Shown piece by piece: positions 23,627 through 34,921 of a stretch of 64,000 nt of DNA. The notes under the pieces were generated by a model. It did no database searches. It was not told where the DNA came from and saw only the letters and a program-made list of their open reading frames with translations. The first letter of the stretch is position 1. Each line of letters begins with the position of its first letter. The DNA is from Tetranychus cinnabarinus (taxonomy: Eukaryota > Arthropoda > Arachnida > Trombidiformes > Tetranychidae), in NCBI GenBank assembly GCA_022266195.1, contig WHVY01000001.1, forward strand, positions 5,270,001 through 5,334,000, read 5' to 3'. The position numbers were made by a program, and so were the translations under genes.

Positions 23627-25885
23627 TTAATTTATCAATAAGTTTTTATTATCATTATCATGATCTCTATCTATATTTGGAATAATATTTGAAGTACTAT
23701 TAGCATTGTTTGAAATATTTTTGCTCTCAGCAATATAATGTCTTTTAACATGTTTAGTTAAATGATCACTTCTCATAAATCGTCTTGAACAAATTGAGCA
23801 AACAAATTTCTTCTCGCCAGTGTGAGTCCGCTTATGGCGAGATAGTTCATCAGATCTTGAAAATTGACGATCACAACCTTCCCAGGTACAAATGAATGGC
23901 TTTTCACCTAAAATGGAGAATAAAAATGAAGAAGAAAAAATATTAGCAAAAAATGTTCTCAAAAAGGTTAATCAAAACCAAGTCCATGGTTGAGCTTAAG
24001 CCCAATACTAACCTGTATGTGTTCTGATATGAGCTTTGAGATGCGAACTTTTGTAGTATGTTTTTGTACATTGTTCATAAGTACATTTATATGTTCGACG
24101 ACGAGTTGCTGGATCAACTGGACTGGCTTTGCGAGTCGTTTGTTGAAGGTGAGTTGTTCCCAAGGGTGGTTTATATATTAATTGGCTTTCTTTAATCGTA
24201 TTTTGCTGCTGTGATGATGATGTTGACGATGAAGTTGAGCAAGTTGAAGACGCTGAAGATGAAGAGGAAGAAGAGGAAGAAGATGATAATGAGGGAAATG
24301 CTGTGGGCAGGTGAGCTTTTGCTTGTTGAGGTACAGAGGTTTGTTTAAAGTCCAATGTTGATTCATTTGGTTTGAGTCCAAAGTTTGTCGCTGTGCTACC
24401 ATTGTGATTGTTATTAAAGCTATTGTAGTTATTGTGGCTGTTGGGGTTAATTTGATTATTGCTGCTGATATTTGTATTGTTTGGTGTCTGCTGATTAATT
24501 TTACTATTGCTAGAATCGTTGGTTAGGAATTGAAAAATGCCCGAATTACCAGCAACTGGAAATAAATTGGATTCATTTGAGTCCAACTGACCAAAATGGT
24601 TAGTGGTGTTACCAAAGATTGGTTGAGATGAATTGACTGGTTGATGTTGAGGGTTATGGTGTTGATAATTGATCTGGTTTGGCTGATGATTTAGGTGATT
24701 AATTGAAGGATTACCATATAAATTGGTGCTATAAGATGAAAATGAATTTGGAAAAAAATTTGTATTGAAATAGTTTGATGATGAAGTTGAGCAGCTTGAT
24801 GATTGAGATGAGGTATCAGCAATAAGATCACTTAAACTTAAACTGGGTTCAAAGGTTTGAATAAATGGATATTGTTGATGTTGAACTTGTTGGTGTTGAT
24901 GGTGTTGAGGATTTTGATGATGATATTGATTGGGATTAAACTGAGAATTTGAATGTAAATTTGAATGTAAATTTGAATTGTTTAAATTATTGGAATGACT
25001 TGAGTTGTATTGGTTAGTGTATTGATAGTCCAGGTTGCTTGATGGTTTAAGTAGTAGCATTGGATGAACTTGTTCACCACTGGTTAAAACATTATTCAGG
25101 TGATGATCATCATGATGATAATGATGAGATTGATGAGGTTGGTTCATCGGGTTACTTCTCGGGTCATATTCATCAAACTCGTCTTCAAAATAATCTTCCT
25201 CCTCATGAACCTCATCATCTGAGAAATGGGTTATCAGCTGTTGAGTTGGCCGAGGTCGTTTAGATCCAGAGGAGGATGACGATGATGATAATAATAATGA
25301 TGAAGGCAAACAAGATGAAGAAGAAGAAGAAGATGATGGTGAAGAGGAGGAGGAAGAAGACGAACTATGATTATTATGATGAGTGGAACGTTTAATTACC
25401 AGGTTTAAAGCTTCCTCAGAGTGAACATCATAGGCTATCGGGTCAACAACAAGTCTTTTTATGTTATCAATATCATCTTGCTCATTATAATTATCATGAT
25501 AACCATCATCCTCATCATCATCACAAACAAATTGATAATCACGAGTGAAAAGTAAACCTCTTTGTCTTCCTGTAAATCTTCTTACTCTTCTTCTTGAACT
25601 TCCCATCCTTCGTCTATCAAACTGATCATCATTAACATATCGTTTGGTATCAGTGAAACCACGACCATTCAAATATGTCACACCTCTAACATAATTATTT
25701 GAACAATAAGATGATCTCCGAAGGAGGGAGGATGAGCATGATAATGGCAATGAGAAGGAGGGCGATGGTGGTGAAGGAGAGGGAGGAGGTGGAGAGGGAG
25801 AGAGAAAGGTTGAGCTAGGTTTTTTAAGGGATGAAGGTGCTTTGACAATAACAGAAACATGTATACCAGTTGATGAAGGCGCCAT
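23627..25885 (-). CDS. Krüppel-like factor (KLF10/11/cabut-like)
   Basis: Two reverse-strand exons, 25885-24013 and 23907-23627, joined at the conserved HTG|GEKP linker, give 717 residues. Three C2H2 fingers lie at the C-terminus: YKCTYEQCTKTYYKSSHLKA, FICTWEGCDRQFSRSDELSR and FVCSICSRRFMRSDHLTKH. TYYKSSHLKAH and the GEKKFVC linker fit the KLF9/13 and KLF10/11 groups, the latter best; the assignment within KLF is tentative. The roughly 590-residue N-terminus is low-complexity (Ser, Asn, His, Gln runs and an acidic patch near the middle). No repression motif was identified with certainty. It is a nuclear GC-box-binding regulator by family. ATG 25885 is the first in the frame and follows a TATA box by about 115 bp. 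Confidence 0.92.
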
Positions 25886-25996
25886 TGCGACAAGAAAGAG
25901 ATCTCAATATTTTGTATATGGTTATAAGAGGATATTTTTAATAGACAGAAGAGGAGTGAGAACGAAGTAAAAATTGAATCTGCTCAACAAACTTCC

Positions 25997-26003
25997 TTTT
26001 ATA
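25997..26003 (-). promoter_or_regulatory. TATA box of the KLF gene
   Basis: Reverse-strand sequence GGGTATAAAAGGAAG. A start about 30 bp downstream would leave a leader of about 80-90 nt before the ATG at 25885. A TATA promoter fits an inducible immediate-early type KLF. Confidence 0.6.
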
Positions 26004-26006
26004 CCC

Positions 26007-26998
26007 GTAAAATATCAGCCGATCATCAATTTTTCTTATCAGTGTTACCCTCCTTCACTAATCTTTACCACTCTTCCATTCTCTCTCTTTCCTCTGTCTA
26101 CACAATCTTTCTATGTCTATCTTTTCTTTCGATGTCTAGTTTGGTGATGACATTCACTGGTGTGACTTTCATTTGCCCTCTATCATCATCCAGTATCTGG
26201 TAATATGTCAATTACTCTGTCTATCAGTTTGAGCCTTTTTTTATGCTTCTGTTTATCACAATATTTTTATCAATAATTTTTTTTCCCTCAGCCTCTTGTC
26301 CTGAAAAATTACAGGAAAAATAATTGTGATCCCAATGGTGGTGATGATCATTTTTTGTTACCAGATATTGATGGTCTTGGTGTTGCTTATGGTGATGATG
26401 ATGCCAACCGTTTTTAGATGAGATTAGATGAGTTCGAAGTCTACGTAGCAATTTATGATGAATTTATTTTCATGTGATAAATGGATGATGATTAACTTGT
26501 TTACCAGTTGTTTGGAATTGAATATTTTCCATCTTTTTTTTCCCTGCTAATTGATTGGTTCAATTGTATTATGAATATACGATCGGTATTTTGGTACGAG
26601 ACAATGTTTATTTTCCGGTGTTTACGCCGCAAATTGTGTTATTTGGGGTTCATTTAAGCACAAAGCTTTTAGTGGTTTTATCGCTATTATTTATCCATAA
26701 TAATGATATATTGGGGGTAATTAATGTCTTTTATTGGTTCAAAATGACATATCAAATGTATGTTTAAAGATAGATACATATTAGAAGCTTGTAAAAAATA
26801 TTTATATCATGAGAATCTGCATTCAAAATATTAATTATAGAATTGATTGCCATTGTTACAATGATTAGGATAGGAAAAGGTGTGAGTGTCATGTAAATAC
26901 CATCGGTTTCAGTGTTTAATAGCAACTCTTTTGGTATCTGGTTTCTTGGTTATATCTTTGACCTTTAACGTCTCAAATCAACCATATTATAAATTAGT
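26007..26998. other. spacer between the KLF promoter and the CRAL-TRIO gene
   Basis: KLF upstream DNA followed by the CRAL-TRIO 3' flank. The stretch from about 26840 is duplicated near 35600. A 70-codon frame at 26555-26767 starts with TTG and has no recognisable domain. Confidence 0.45.
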
Positions 26999-28395
26999 TT
27001 ATACCCTGAATGGTGTCTCCAGCCAATTCTTGTAATGGTCAAGAAATTTTTTAGCCCCTTCAGGTTCAATTGATTCTTTAATAATGAAGTCTTTCATGGG
27101 TTTACAGTCAACCGGAGCTTTCTTGTAATTTGTCTTGCACTGTCCGTTAAGGTAATCAGGTAAACTTTGAGAACCAACAAATGACCCAATGTCACCTTTA
27201 GAGGCGAAACAAATTTGTTCACGTAAATGTTCTGGCATCCATGATCGAGCTAACCTGTAAATTGCTCGTAAAATCCATGGCAATTCATGGAGTAAAACAT
27301 ATTTGGTTCCTCCTGGGTAATAGTTGATCCAGATATTTGTTAAAAATTGAAGAAGCTCCAAATCAACATTGAATAAATTGCCTCCATAACAGTCCCAAAT
27401 CAATCCATATCTAAATCATTAAATGGCAAGAAAAAAAAAGTTATTAATCAATCATTTATCATAAAAAATAATAGCTAATAAAGGCTAAACCTCCGGCAAA
27501 GGCTAATCTTCCAGCTTAATCTGGCTATTATTAGATAATCTTATTTTCCCTCACTTTTCCCTTTCCTTTCAGATAAAATCTTAATACAGTTATTTAATTT
27601 AAGATATTAAATGCAATGATATCACATTGTTATAAACTTGTTTAATATTATTGATGGTATAAACTACAATCAACCTAAATCATTATCATTGTCAAGTGAC
27701 TTAGAAACTGGTAAGTAAAACATTTACTCATGATTAGGGGAAATTTATTTCTGTTTACTTTTTGCTTTTTTCATCGTACCATCATCAGCTGACTTTAGTT
27801 CATAAACGTTTCCATTAAATTATTTCTACATATCAGGAAATGTGTGACTGTCAACATTGACAAATTGGTTTATGGAGGATTTTGGATGGCAATGGATTAA
27901 CAATGGAAAAAAGTCAAGAGATGTAGATTTTACTGGAAATCAAAAGTGAAAGTCAACTTACCCTTTTCCAGATTGGCGTCCTTCTTGTTCACATTTCTCA
28001 AACAGATAAACAAGAAATTTTTGACTCAATGTATTGAGTTCATTAATTTTCTTGTGAAGCTTTACCCTCAAGTAAACAGTGGACACACCATTTTGATCGG
28101 TGGTATACAGGTGAGCTTCTCCAGTTTCAAAGTATTCTTTGGGAAAATCAGTTCTCTTGATATGGTTAACTCCAAATGAACGCCTCCATCTCATGGCTTC
28201 TACAAGCATGTTGTATCCTTTTTCCAAGTCACCTTTATGATGTTTCAAATATCTTTCAACTGTATAATCATCGGTGGCAACTCTTTCGACGTCGATAGGA
28301 TCATACAGATCACCATTATTTTTAACTTCATCAGCAAACATTTCACGGACCTGTTGAATACTATCGGTTGACCCATTCTCATCACTTTGAACCAT
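26999..28395 (-). CDS. CRAL-TRIO (Sec14-like) lipid-binding protein
   Basis: Two reverse-strand exons, 28395-27962 and 27410-26999, join in phase 2/1 to 281 residues. The N-terminal CRAL-TRIO-N helices read VERYLKHHKGDLEKGYNMLV, EAMRWRRSF. The lipid-binding fold spans about 90-235 (VYLRVKLHKK, FLVYLFEKCEQEG, YGLIWDCYGGNLFNVDLELL, NYYPGGTKYVLLHELPWIL). The sequence most resembles the CRAL-TRIO part of MOSPD2-like proteins, but the MSP domain and C-terminal membrane anchor of that family are absent. The ATG at 28395 is used; the frame stays open further upstream but only through a TTG codon. Its terminal exon has been copied twice near 35-36 kb. Confidence 0.88.
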
Positions 28396-31300
28396 TTTAG
28401 GGGCGATAATCAATGTCGAGTTGTAAATATTTTCCAATTAATTTCACTGTGTAATATAAATTTTACTAATCACAATAACTTGTTTTTCTTGATTTCTTTA
28501 CTAGAGTCCAAATCAGATCAGGAGTACACTAATGGTCAATATTAAAGCTGCAGAAGTACGGAGGCGCTCAAGTTCAGATTGTTTTCAACTTCTAGAGCGA
28601 AGGGAAACAATTTTCATGAGTTAAAGAAGGAAGATGAAAAGGAAAAGGAACAATCGAATTGAATAATCTGTTAAATGGTTAAGACCATCTTAAAGAGAAA
28701 CAAGTGATCGAATGAAGTCACCAATTGATCATGAACTGGCTTTTTATTCAGAATTCGCTTTCGGCTGTAACCAGATTTTCCTCTCTCTTTTCTCTCACCT
28801 CTCTAACAACTCTCTTACCATCTTTTTAACTCTCTTTCTTCTTTAATTAACCTTTAATTCATTCTTCTCTTTTCTCGCATTCGCCTGCTATTCTGATCAT
28901 GAATCTATTCAAAATGGTTCAAGGCTTCTTGAATTTTAAAAAGAAGCTAAATTTTACTTTCGAAATGTTCGATCAGGCTTTGATTGCTCTTTAAGCAAGT
29001 CGTAAGTTGTAACTTGTTTTGATTCCACTTCTTAACACGATATAATAACATTCATAATCTTTGTCCAAATACGATTCAATCAATATTATCCATACACCTA
29101 ATGGACATTAATTGAATCAATTGAATGCTATTAATTTGAAACTCTTTAGCTCATTAATTTTAGATTCTTTTATCGCTTTTCGACGCTTTAATTCAACTCG
29201 AAATGACAAATTTTCTCTGCTTCTCTTCTGCTCATTTCAACTAACAGTTATTCAATGTCCTTGTGCATTGAATAAACCATAATCATGACAATAGAAGTAA
29301 AAAATGTAAATACTGCCTATTATAATCCATTTCTATTCTTATCCTTCCATAGGTATGATTCATTGTTCAATGATTATGGCGATTATGGTGGTGATGTTAC
29401 ATTAATTTCATAAATTGTGGACAAATTACGAAGCAGTTACTCCCTAATTTCCAAGAAAAGTTCACAAGCATAATTTCAAATTAACAAGGATCGTTCAAAA
29501 GCACTGACAAATAATTTTGATTTGTTTAAAAATAGCATTCAAAATTACAATTTACATATGATTATATCTAACTATCTCTTCTAATATCTAAATATTTACA
29601 ACGAGTTTAACCTTGATTTAGACCAGATTTAAAAGATAGCCTATCTGATTTGGTTGAATTTACTAAATATAGCAATTTGAATGCATCTTTAGGCCTCTTT
29701 ACTCGATCAAATTGACCATTGCTTGTTTATTACGATTGATTCATGAAGAGAAGGTTGAATTTTCAGTGCAAGAAGGAAAAAAAAGAGTCAACGTAAATAA
29801 GGAAATCTCATGTTGAGAATTGGAGGAAAAGAGGAAGACGAACGATAAAACAAATTATTTCCAACAACCGCTATTAATAAGCTGGCATCTTTGGTATTGA
29901 CCTTTAATTGTTCAATTGAGACTAGGGTCAATCAACTATCAACTTGAGCATTGTTCACACAATTAGATGGATGGCCGTACAAGTAGATGACGATAAGGAA
30001 ATACAAGCGAAAATGTTTACATCTTAGTTCAATGGTTTATTATTTATTTACTCAACAGTTTTTAATTCCTTTCAACAACCTACTTGTTGATGATTTAAAT
30101 AGATATTAATAAGTTGCTAAATGATTAGTATTGTTACCCAGTCAAGTAGCACACACATACGGCAGAAATGTGCGCTTCAGGAAACTAAAATTTAAGACGC
30201 CAACCTCAGCATTCTGTGAATATTTACCCAACATTCGTATAAAATGTAGTCTTTGTAAATGACATGAAATAACACACCCAAGCTAGTCTTGGACCTTTAT
30301 CGAGAACCTTATCAAATCCCTTAATCAATACACTGTTAGCTGATTGTATATTAACTAAAATAATTTACTAAATAGCATTTTTACGAATCTTTAACATTAG
30401 CCATCTGATGAAACTGTCATCAACCTAACAAAAGTACGTGATTTTAAATGCGTCAGACTCATATGATACTAAGTTCATTAGCTTAATGGGGGATTAAATT
30501 TATCAACTTCTAGCATTAATGTCATGCAAATCAATGATTGTTAATTTTCTAGTTATCTATTGCTAGCAACTAAATCAATATACTCATCTCAATCTGATCT
30601 TTTAAGATGATTTGGCAGTGAAAAGCATGTATTTGGTTTCAAATCAACAGGATTTCAATGTAAGAGGAATTAAATCAATTTCCTTACTGTATATTATCTT
30701 TGAGTCTCCATTATTTGATTGTCAACATGCTCAATCAGATTGACAGGTTAATTTTGACGATTTTTCATTAAAAATTAATGATTGTAAACTTATAAAATTG
30801 ATCTTTAATATCAAGAGTCAAGTTTGTTAAGTAACGTTTTAAATATTAAGATTTAAAAGATTGAATGAAACAATCTAAGTATTAGTTTGATTTAACCCTT
30901 AGGGTAATCCAATTTTAATTAACAGTGTATACCTTTAAATGGTTGACGTGATTAAACTTTAAATCTTGAAAAATCACAGAAAAGCTGAACTGAAGCACAG
31001 TCTTCTATAGGTCACAGTCATGTAACAAATGATCTTGTTTACAAATCACAATGGTGCAAGTATTTGGTTACAATTCTGGTTAACTTATTATCATTTTGAT
31101 ATTATATGGTGAAGTTAGTCAAATTACTTTGTTAATCAATCTTTTTACACAATTTAAATATATAAATATAAGTCATCTCTATCCATTTCACAGCCAAATT
31201 GTTGTCGGGATCGTTTTTCAGTCTCTCATGTTTCCTGATTTGTTTTCATGTTTAATGTTGATGGTGTTTAATGGGAACAAAACATCTGTAGAAATGCCAA

Positions 31301-31800
31301 ATTTAATCAGGAATAACGATGAAAAGGTCAATTCTGATCTTCATTTAGTCCAAATTAAAGTTGCTTTAGTGTCATGTTGCGTTGCATAGCATGACATTAA
31401 CAGGTGGATCAAAGTTGAATTTGGATTATTGTAATTGTAAGTAATTAAAACTCGATCAAGTTTGAAGATTTAGGAGAACGATTATAGCTCATGGTCAAAG
31501 AGTAATACACTGTTGATATGTTATGACTGCCACTAAAAATAAGGAAAAACAAATGATAAACAGTTCCTCTGATTGTTTAAGCCTAATACAGTATTAAACA
31601 TGTTTGTTTATGTTGTTACATTGAATCCTTTTGTAATTAGCACAATTGTAAGTCAAAATCGATGAATAGTAGATGATGAATAAAATTTATTACTCAATTA
31701 TTGCTGAATTAAATGTATAAACGGAATTTCAATCACCAATTAACCTTGACATTAAAACTTTAATACGAAAAATGTAAAACCGTTAAATGCAAGTTACTTT
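28396..31800. other. CRAL-TRIO upstream region and spacer
   Basis: AT-rich. The presumed CRAL-TRIO promoter lies at its left end. The segment 28948-29078 is duplicated at 34922-35054. A 97-codon frame near 31096-31389 is not convincing. No RNA gene seen. Confidence 0.45.
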
Positions 31801-32336
31801 ATTTACAATAAAGAGAGCTAGATGGCACTAAATATGCTATCATCATAATTTTGTTGAAATCTTCAATTCCAGTAACAAATTGAACGATAATAAAGTTATT
31901 AAACGGGGACCGTAAACGTTTAAACGTTATTAAAAAGACTTTTTTTTACAATTTTTTCACTGTATTGTCCACCATATTGTCCACCATCCAATCTAACACA
32001 TCCACCACAGCCACCAAATAAAACATCATCACTTTTTAAAGAGACTTTTCTCAACAAAATTGTCCACCACCCAAATCCCCAAATTGTTGACCACTTTTAC
32101 ACCATCTAGCACATCCACTATTAATCCCAATCCTACCGAATTTTTGACCACTTATGGGATATGATGAGATTCAAGGCATTGGGTAACCAAATTATTGACA
32201 AACCTGGAGATAGATTCAAAGTTGAATATTGAAGTTGAATCTTACAAGGGAAGGGGTACGGTTAGAATGGGATAAAAAGTGTATAATTCTGTTGGTCATG
32301 ATAAAAATAGTTGTTTACCGTAGTAGTGGATGTAAC
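31801..32336. other. compositionally distinct segment abutting the Dscam retrocopy
   Basis: Contains a perfect palindrome AACGTTTAAACGTT (31915-31928) and repeated TGTCCACCA / ATCCACCA words from about 31964 to 32116, richer in C than its surroundings. It ends exactly where Dscam-derived sequence begins. It may be part of a mobile element that carried the copy; no terminal repeats were found. Confidence 0.35.
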
Positions 32337-33279
32337 AAAACGAGTGGATCAGTTCCAATTGCTCCAGTCAAGGAAATGTTTATCAGCTACACCAATGCAA
32401 CTTCAATTGAAGTTGATTTAACCTCATGGAAATCATCTGGTTGTACAATTAAACACTTCTCAATCAAGTATAAAACTCAGAAAGAAAAAATGTGGACAAT
32501 TGTATCCAATATGGGTAACAGTTTCGTTTTACGGACAAAGGCGTGAACATTAAAACATATGATTTTTTGGTTAGGTAAGTTAGATCAAGGGGCTGTTGGT
32601 TGGTCGGTCAGGTTAGGTTAGGTTAGGTTTGGTAAGGTTAGGGTGGGCTTAGGTCGGCCTGGGGCCTTAATTAGCTTCATTTAATTCAATTGTTCATAAA
32701 GAGCGCCCTTAAAAGACGTCTACCTTTGGATGATTTTTAATGTTCACGCCTTTGTCCGTAAAACGAAACTGTTACCCCAATATGATACTTATGGGTAAAA
32801 AGACTATTTGGATTGATGGTCTTCATCCACAAACTTGGTATCATTTAAAATCAACAGCTTACTCCGATGCTGGATCCACTGATGCCGTTTATAGTCTGAT
32901 GACAACTCATTTTGTTGATAAAGGTTTTTACTTTGACCATGGATCAATCTAATAAATTAACTAATTGGCTATTTATTTCATCTTTCCTTAGAGAGGCCAT
33001 TATTACCCTTGACTTACAATCCATCATATTATCAAGCATTTTTTTAACTTGAAATCCTGTTACCTCTGGTATTATCACTGATAGTTGTTGTCACTGTTAT
33101 TATACTCATCTGTACAATGATGAATAAACGGATTCCTGAACAAGCTTTATACACAAGATCACCTGAAATAACAAAAGGAGGAATCTTATCAAAGCAAGTT
33201 GATGAAATGGGCTTAAATGAATTTTAAAGACTCGAACCAAAGTGATTATGGGACCAGACCAATCATTAATTGCTTATCC
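32337..33279 (+). pseudogene. partly spliced retrocopy of the Dscam-like gene 3' exons
   Basis: Starts in the last 16 nt of the parental exon ending 7633, continues directly into the exon of 7964-8263, then keeps the 68-bp intron 8264-8331, the TM exon, and joins directly to the exon starting 8891. It breaks off mid-exon at 33279. Two introns are missing exactly at their splice sites, so the copy came from RNA. It is dead: a TAA replaces the Glu codon shortly before the TM, a small deletion in the tail exon creates another stop (GAATTTTAAAG), and a transposon interrupts the FnIII exon. Only scattered mismatches are visible, so it is young. No poly(A) tail, because the copy is truncated at both ends. 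Confidence 0.88.
32514..32776. mobile_element. 263-bp non-autonomous TIR element (MITE) inside the retrocopy
   Basis: Perfect 42-bp terminal inverted repeats (GGTAACAGTTTCGTTTTACG at the left end) at 32514-32555 and 32735-32776. It is flanked by the 8-bp duplication CCAATATG (32506-32513 and 32777-32784), a sequence present once at the matching place in the parental gene. The interior has tandem GGTTAGGTTAGGTTAGG. No coding capacity. The 8-bp duplication fits hAT, P or Merlin superfamilies. If the TIR is taken one base longer (GGG/CCC), the duplication would be 6 bp. Confidence 0.9.
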
Positions 33280-33861
33280 TATTGCTTAAAAGTGGAAACT
33301 TCTCCTTTTGTTCAATCTTGGAATCAGATTGTTTCATCAAACTCATTTTCCTGATAAACAACTTTCAATAAGCAGAGTAATTTGGTAATCAATAGATGGC
33401 AGTAGAGGCACAAAGCTAAACTCAATTTTGCTCATCTCAGGTTAATCTGAGAAGATGTAAAGGCTGAAAAGTTTTCACAATATAAAGCATCTTCAAAGTT
33501 ACAAAGTATGATTCTTTTATTGACAGTGAAAAGTGAAAAAACGAAACCAATTGGCTTTTGAAACAATAACAATAATTAATTAAAATCAGGTCATCACCTT
33601 TGACTGACAATGTTTATGTGCTTCCCTTTGTGTCAACATTGAGACTTTCATCAACTTTACATACAAAAATACCGATCAACAATAGAAACATCTTTAACAA
33701 TATAAACTTGATTTAAAATTAATTTGGAAACATTGGACAACAAAATTTCCTCCCTTCTATACGTTCGTCATTTCTCATTCATTTGGCCCACCTCACAAGC
33801 CAAAACTTTTTACTCAAACGGATTATTATTATTAATATTATTTATACTTTGGATATTAACA
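33280..33861. other. spacer before the putative signal-peptide exon
   Basis: AT-rich, no recognised feature; probably contains the promoter and 5' untranslated region of the Slit-derived gene. The frame of that exon stays open back to a TTG at 33724. Confidence 0.4.
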
Positions 33862-33971
33862 ATGTTATCAATGGAGTTCCGTAAAAGACTTCATACCTCA
33901 CCAGCCATTTTATTTCAATTGATGGTTTTGTTTGTTTTACTCCCAGCTCATTGGCATTCATATCAATGGAG
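33862..33971 (+). CDS. putative signal-peptide exon of the Slit-derived LRR gene
   Basis: ATG at 33862 (or 33871, same frame) opens a basic n-region (EFRKR), a hydrophobic core (AILFQLMVLFVLL) and a polar end (PAHWHSYQW). It then reaches a strong donor (ggtaagt) in phase 2. The next exon that needs a phase-2 partner and a signal peptide on this strand is the LRR exon at 51025. Joined, they read W-S-SSAQCPYGCSC, which places the signal peptide just before the LRRNT cysteines. The 17-kb intron is long for this window, so the link is inference; RNA evidence would settle it. Confidence 0.5.
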
Positions 33972-34921
33972 GTAAGTAATTATCTAATCAACCTTTTCCT
34001 TACCAATCAACTGTAATATTAGCTGTTCTAAAGGCAAACTGATTAATCTGTTGACCAAATCTTTTCAAATGATGTATAAATTGGTTTATATGTTGGAGTT
34101 AAAGGTGAGGTGAAAAGTTGAACTGCAAACTGTCAAAAGTCAAAAGTCAAAAAAGTAAAAGGTAAAACAGCTTACAAATATACAATGATAATAATTTTCC
34201 CACTAAACAATTAATGAATGACGTTCGGCAGATTGAGTCGTTAAGGTAAATAGCCCAGTTCTGGTTCATCATTCAGCTAACATTGTTAAACAGGTTTTGC
34301 CCGACTATTTTACCATTAACTTGACCATAACTGTAAGCAAAGAAGTAACCATTGGTCAGCAAGTAAACCTGAGTATGAAAAATAATCGTTTTTTTTTGCT
34401 TAAAAAAATCTAAAGTAAAATACTTTTTTTTTACCTAAACTTTTCTTCTTCTTCCTCCTCATCACCATTATCATCATCATCTTCATCTCTTTCTCTTTAA
34501 GTAACAAGGTCTATTTTGGCTAGCCTCGGGGTAAAACGCAAATACCTTTGGTTGAATACAACTTATTCAACGAAAAAAAGTAGTTGTTTTCTTGTGCTTA
34601 TTACATTATCACTATGATAATTATGATGGTTATAATGATGGTTATGGTGATAGTTATGACTGTGGTTATGATGAAGATGAAGATGATTATGATTAGGAAG
34701 AGATGAAAGGTGATGATAATCATTGAATAAATGTCTGTTATTACATCTAACTGACTCAAGTTTGTTGAACCGTTTTAATCCTTCCGATTGTGCTTAGCTT
34801 ACTATTTTTACGCAAAAATTGACCTTTTCTCGTTGAACAATGGACAATCTATGTAACAGCACATTCTGCTTGTTATCATTAATTTAGAGCTATCAGGAGC
34901 TGATGAACTTCTGATTACATG
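33972..34921. other. intronic stretch with simple repeats
   Basis: No gene. It holds a CTT/CAT-rich run near 34445-34495 and GAT/TTATGATGG-type low-complexity sequence near 34610-34690. It leads into the duplicated CRAL-TRIO segments. Confidence 0.45.

Noticed and set aside
24178..25893. Gln/His/Leu-rich frames overlapping the KLF gene on both strands
   Set aside because: Frame-shifted or antisense shadows of the low-complexity KLF N-terminus.
26555..26767. 70-codon frame with hydrophobic translation
   Set aside because: Starts with TTG and has no domain or splice context.
28396..28437. Longer CRAL-TRIO N-terminus
   Set aside because: The upstream start is a TTG, not ATG; the first ATG in frame is at 28395.
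31096..31389. 97-codon frame
   Set aside because: No recognisable domain, AT-rich start region, no poly(A) or promoter support; left as unproven.
32600..32660. TTAGG repeats as an interstitial telomere
   Set aside because: They lie inside a bounded TIR element with target duplication, so they belong to the transposon.
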